5,286 nucleotides of DNA. It comes from Thermococcaceae archaeon. Lineage in GTDB: Archaea; Methanobacteriota_B; Thermococci; Thermococcales; Thermococcaceae. Position 1 is the stretch's first letter. Every line of letters starts with the position of its first letter. The DNA lies in the NCBI GenBank assembly GCA_026986455.1, contig JALSON010000199.1:1-5286 (forward strand). Reading direction: 5' to 3'. Below, piece after piece: positions 5,174 to 5,286 of this stretch. The notes under the pieces were generated by a model. That model did no database searches. It was not told the origin of the DNA and saw nothing but the letters and a program-made list of their open reading frames with translations. Made by a program: the position numbers and the translations under genes.

Positions 5174-5286
5174 ATGACGATTAAAACTCCTCCAACCCTC
5201 AACATATCCGGCCTCGGCGCTGATCCCCTAACCCAGAGAATAAACGAGAAGCAGGCCAAATGGAAGTATAAGATAGCCGTCCTGAG
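5174..5286 (+). CDS. mrp: Mrp/NBP35 (ApbC-type) P-loop ATPase, iron-sulfur cluster carrier, 5' part only
   Basis: Only the first 37 codons and two bases of the next are present. The N-terminus has a short leader with the segment GLGADPLTQRINEKQ (13-27) and then KWKYKIAVL (29-37), the first beta strand of a Mrp/NBP35-type ATPase. In that family this strand runs directly into SGKGGVGKS, the deviant Walker A motif. The two bases left at the edge (AG) could begin the expected serine codon. Family members, about 290-300 residues in archaea, are dimeric cytoplasmic ATPases that bind and transfer [4Fe-4S] clusters, so the gene could serve the cluster-rich oxidoreductases next door. It has its own promoter and is not part of their operon. 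The P-loop itself lies outside the window, so the identity is recognised from the N-terminal pattern only. Confidence 0.65.
   Translation, partial: MTIKTPPTLNISGLGADPLTQRINEKQAKWKYKIAVL

Noticed and set aside
5014..5259. - strand frame of 81 codons overlapping the divergent promoter region and the Mrp-like gene
   Set aside because: It covers both predicted promoters and the start of the + strand gene, and its translation looks like no known protein.
1..5286. CRISPR array, tRNA or rRNA genes, insertion sequences, attachment sites
   Set aside because: I saw no regularly spaced repeats, no tRNA-like cloverleaf in the short gaps, no transposase-like frames and no terminal inverted repeats. The window is almost fully coding.

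Overview
The window looks like a chromosomal piece of a hyperthermophilic archaeon of the order Thermococcales, more likely Thermococcus than Pyrococcus. The signs are near-universal GAGGTG-type ribosome binding sites a few bases before ATG, archaeal BRE/TATA promoters, tightly packed genes, and a gene order matching the porG-vorDAB-porDAB cluster described for Pyrococcus furiosus. The genus is an inference from the fairly GC-rich codon use.

Bases 1-4695 hold the right-hand part of that cluster, all on the + strand: the last codons of a gene that is probably vorD (1-15), vorA (17-1207), vorB (1213-2139), porD (2183-2500), porA (2517-3701) and porB (3712-4695). They encode subunits of two thiamine pyrophosphate (TPP)- and iron-sulfur-dependent 2-oxoacid:ferredoxin oxidoreductases. 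VOR converts branched-chain 2-oxoacids such as 2-ketoisovalerate, and POR converts pyruvate; each yields acyl-CoA, CO2 and reduced ferredoxin. In this family the alpha subunit (A) carries the N-terminal substrate/TPP-side domain, the beta subunit (B) binds TPP and one [4Fe-4S] cluster, the delta subunit (D) carries two [4Fe-4S] clusters, and a shared gamma subunit (porG) should lie just outside the left edge. vorA/porA and vorB/porB are paralogous pairs from an ancient duplication. A short tract of vorB and porB is almost identical at the DNA level and may reflect later gene conversion.

A T-rich tract just after porB probably ends the transcript. Bases 4716-5009 on the - strand encode a 97-residue two-helix membrane protein of unknown function, with a convincing promoter and ribosome binding site of its own. 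It converges on porB with a 20-base gap. Bases 5010-5173 form a compact divergent promoter region. From 5174 to the right edge lies the start of a + strand gene whose N-terminus resembles archaeal Mrp/NBP35 (ApbC-type) P-loop ATPases, which are iron-sulfur cluster carriers. The window ends just before the expected P-loop.

Most of the window is well-understood central metabolism. I see no sign of a new multi-gene system. The items worth a second look are the vorB/porB near-identical tract, the small membrane protein, the possible extra cysteine in VorB, the vorB-porD junction and the palindromic TATA box.
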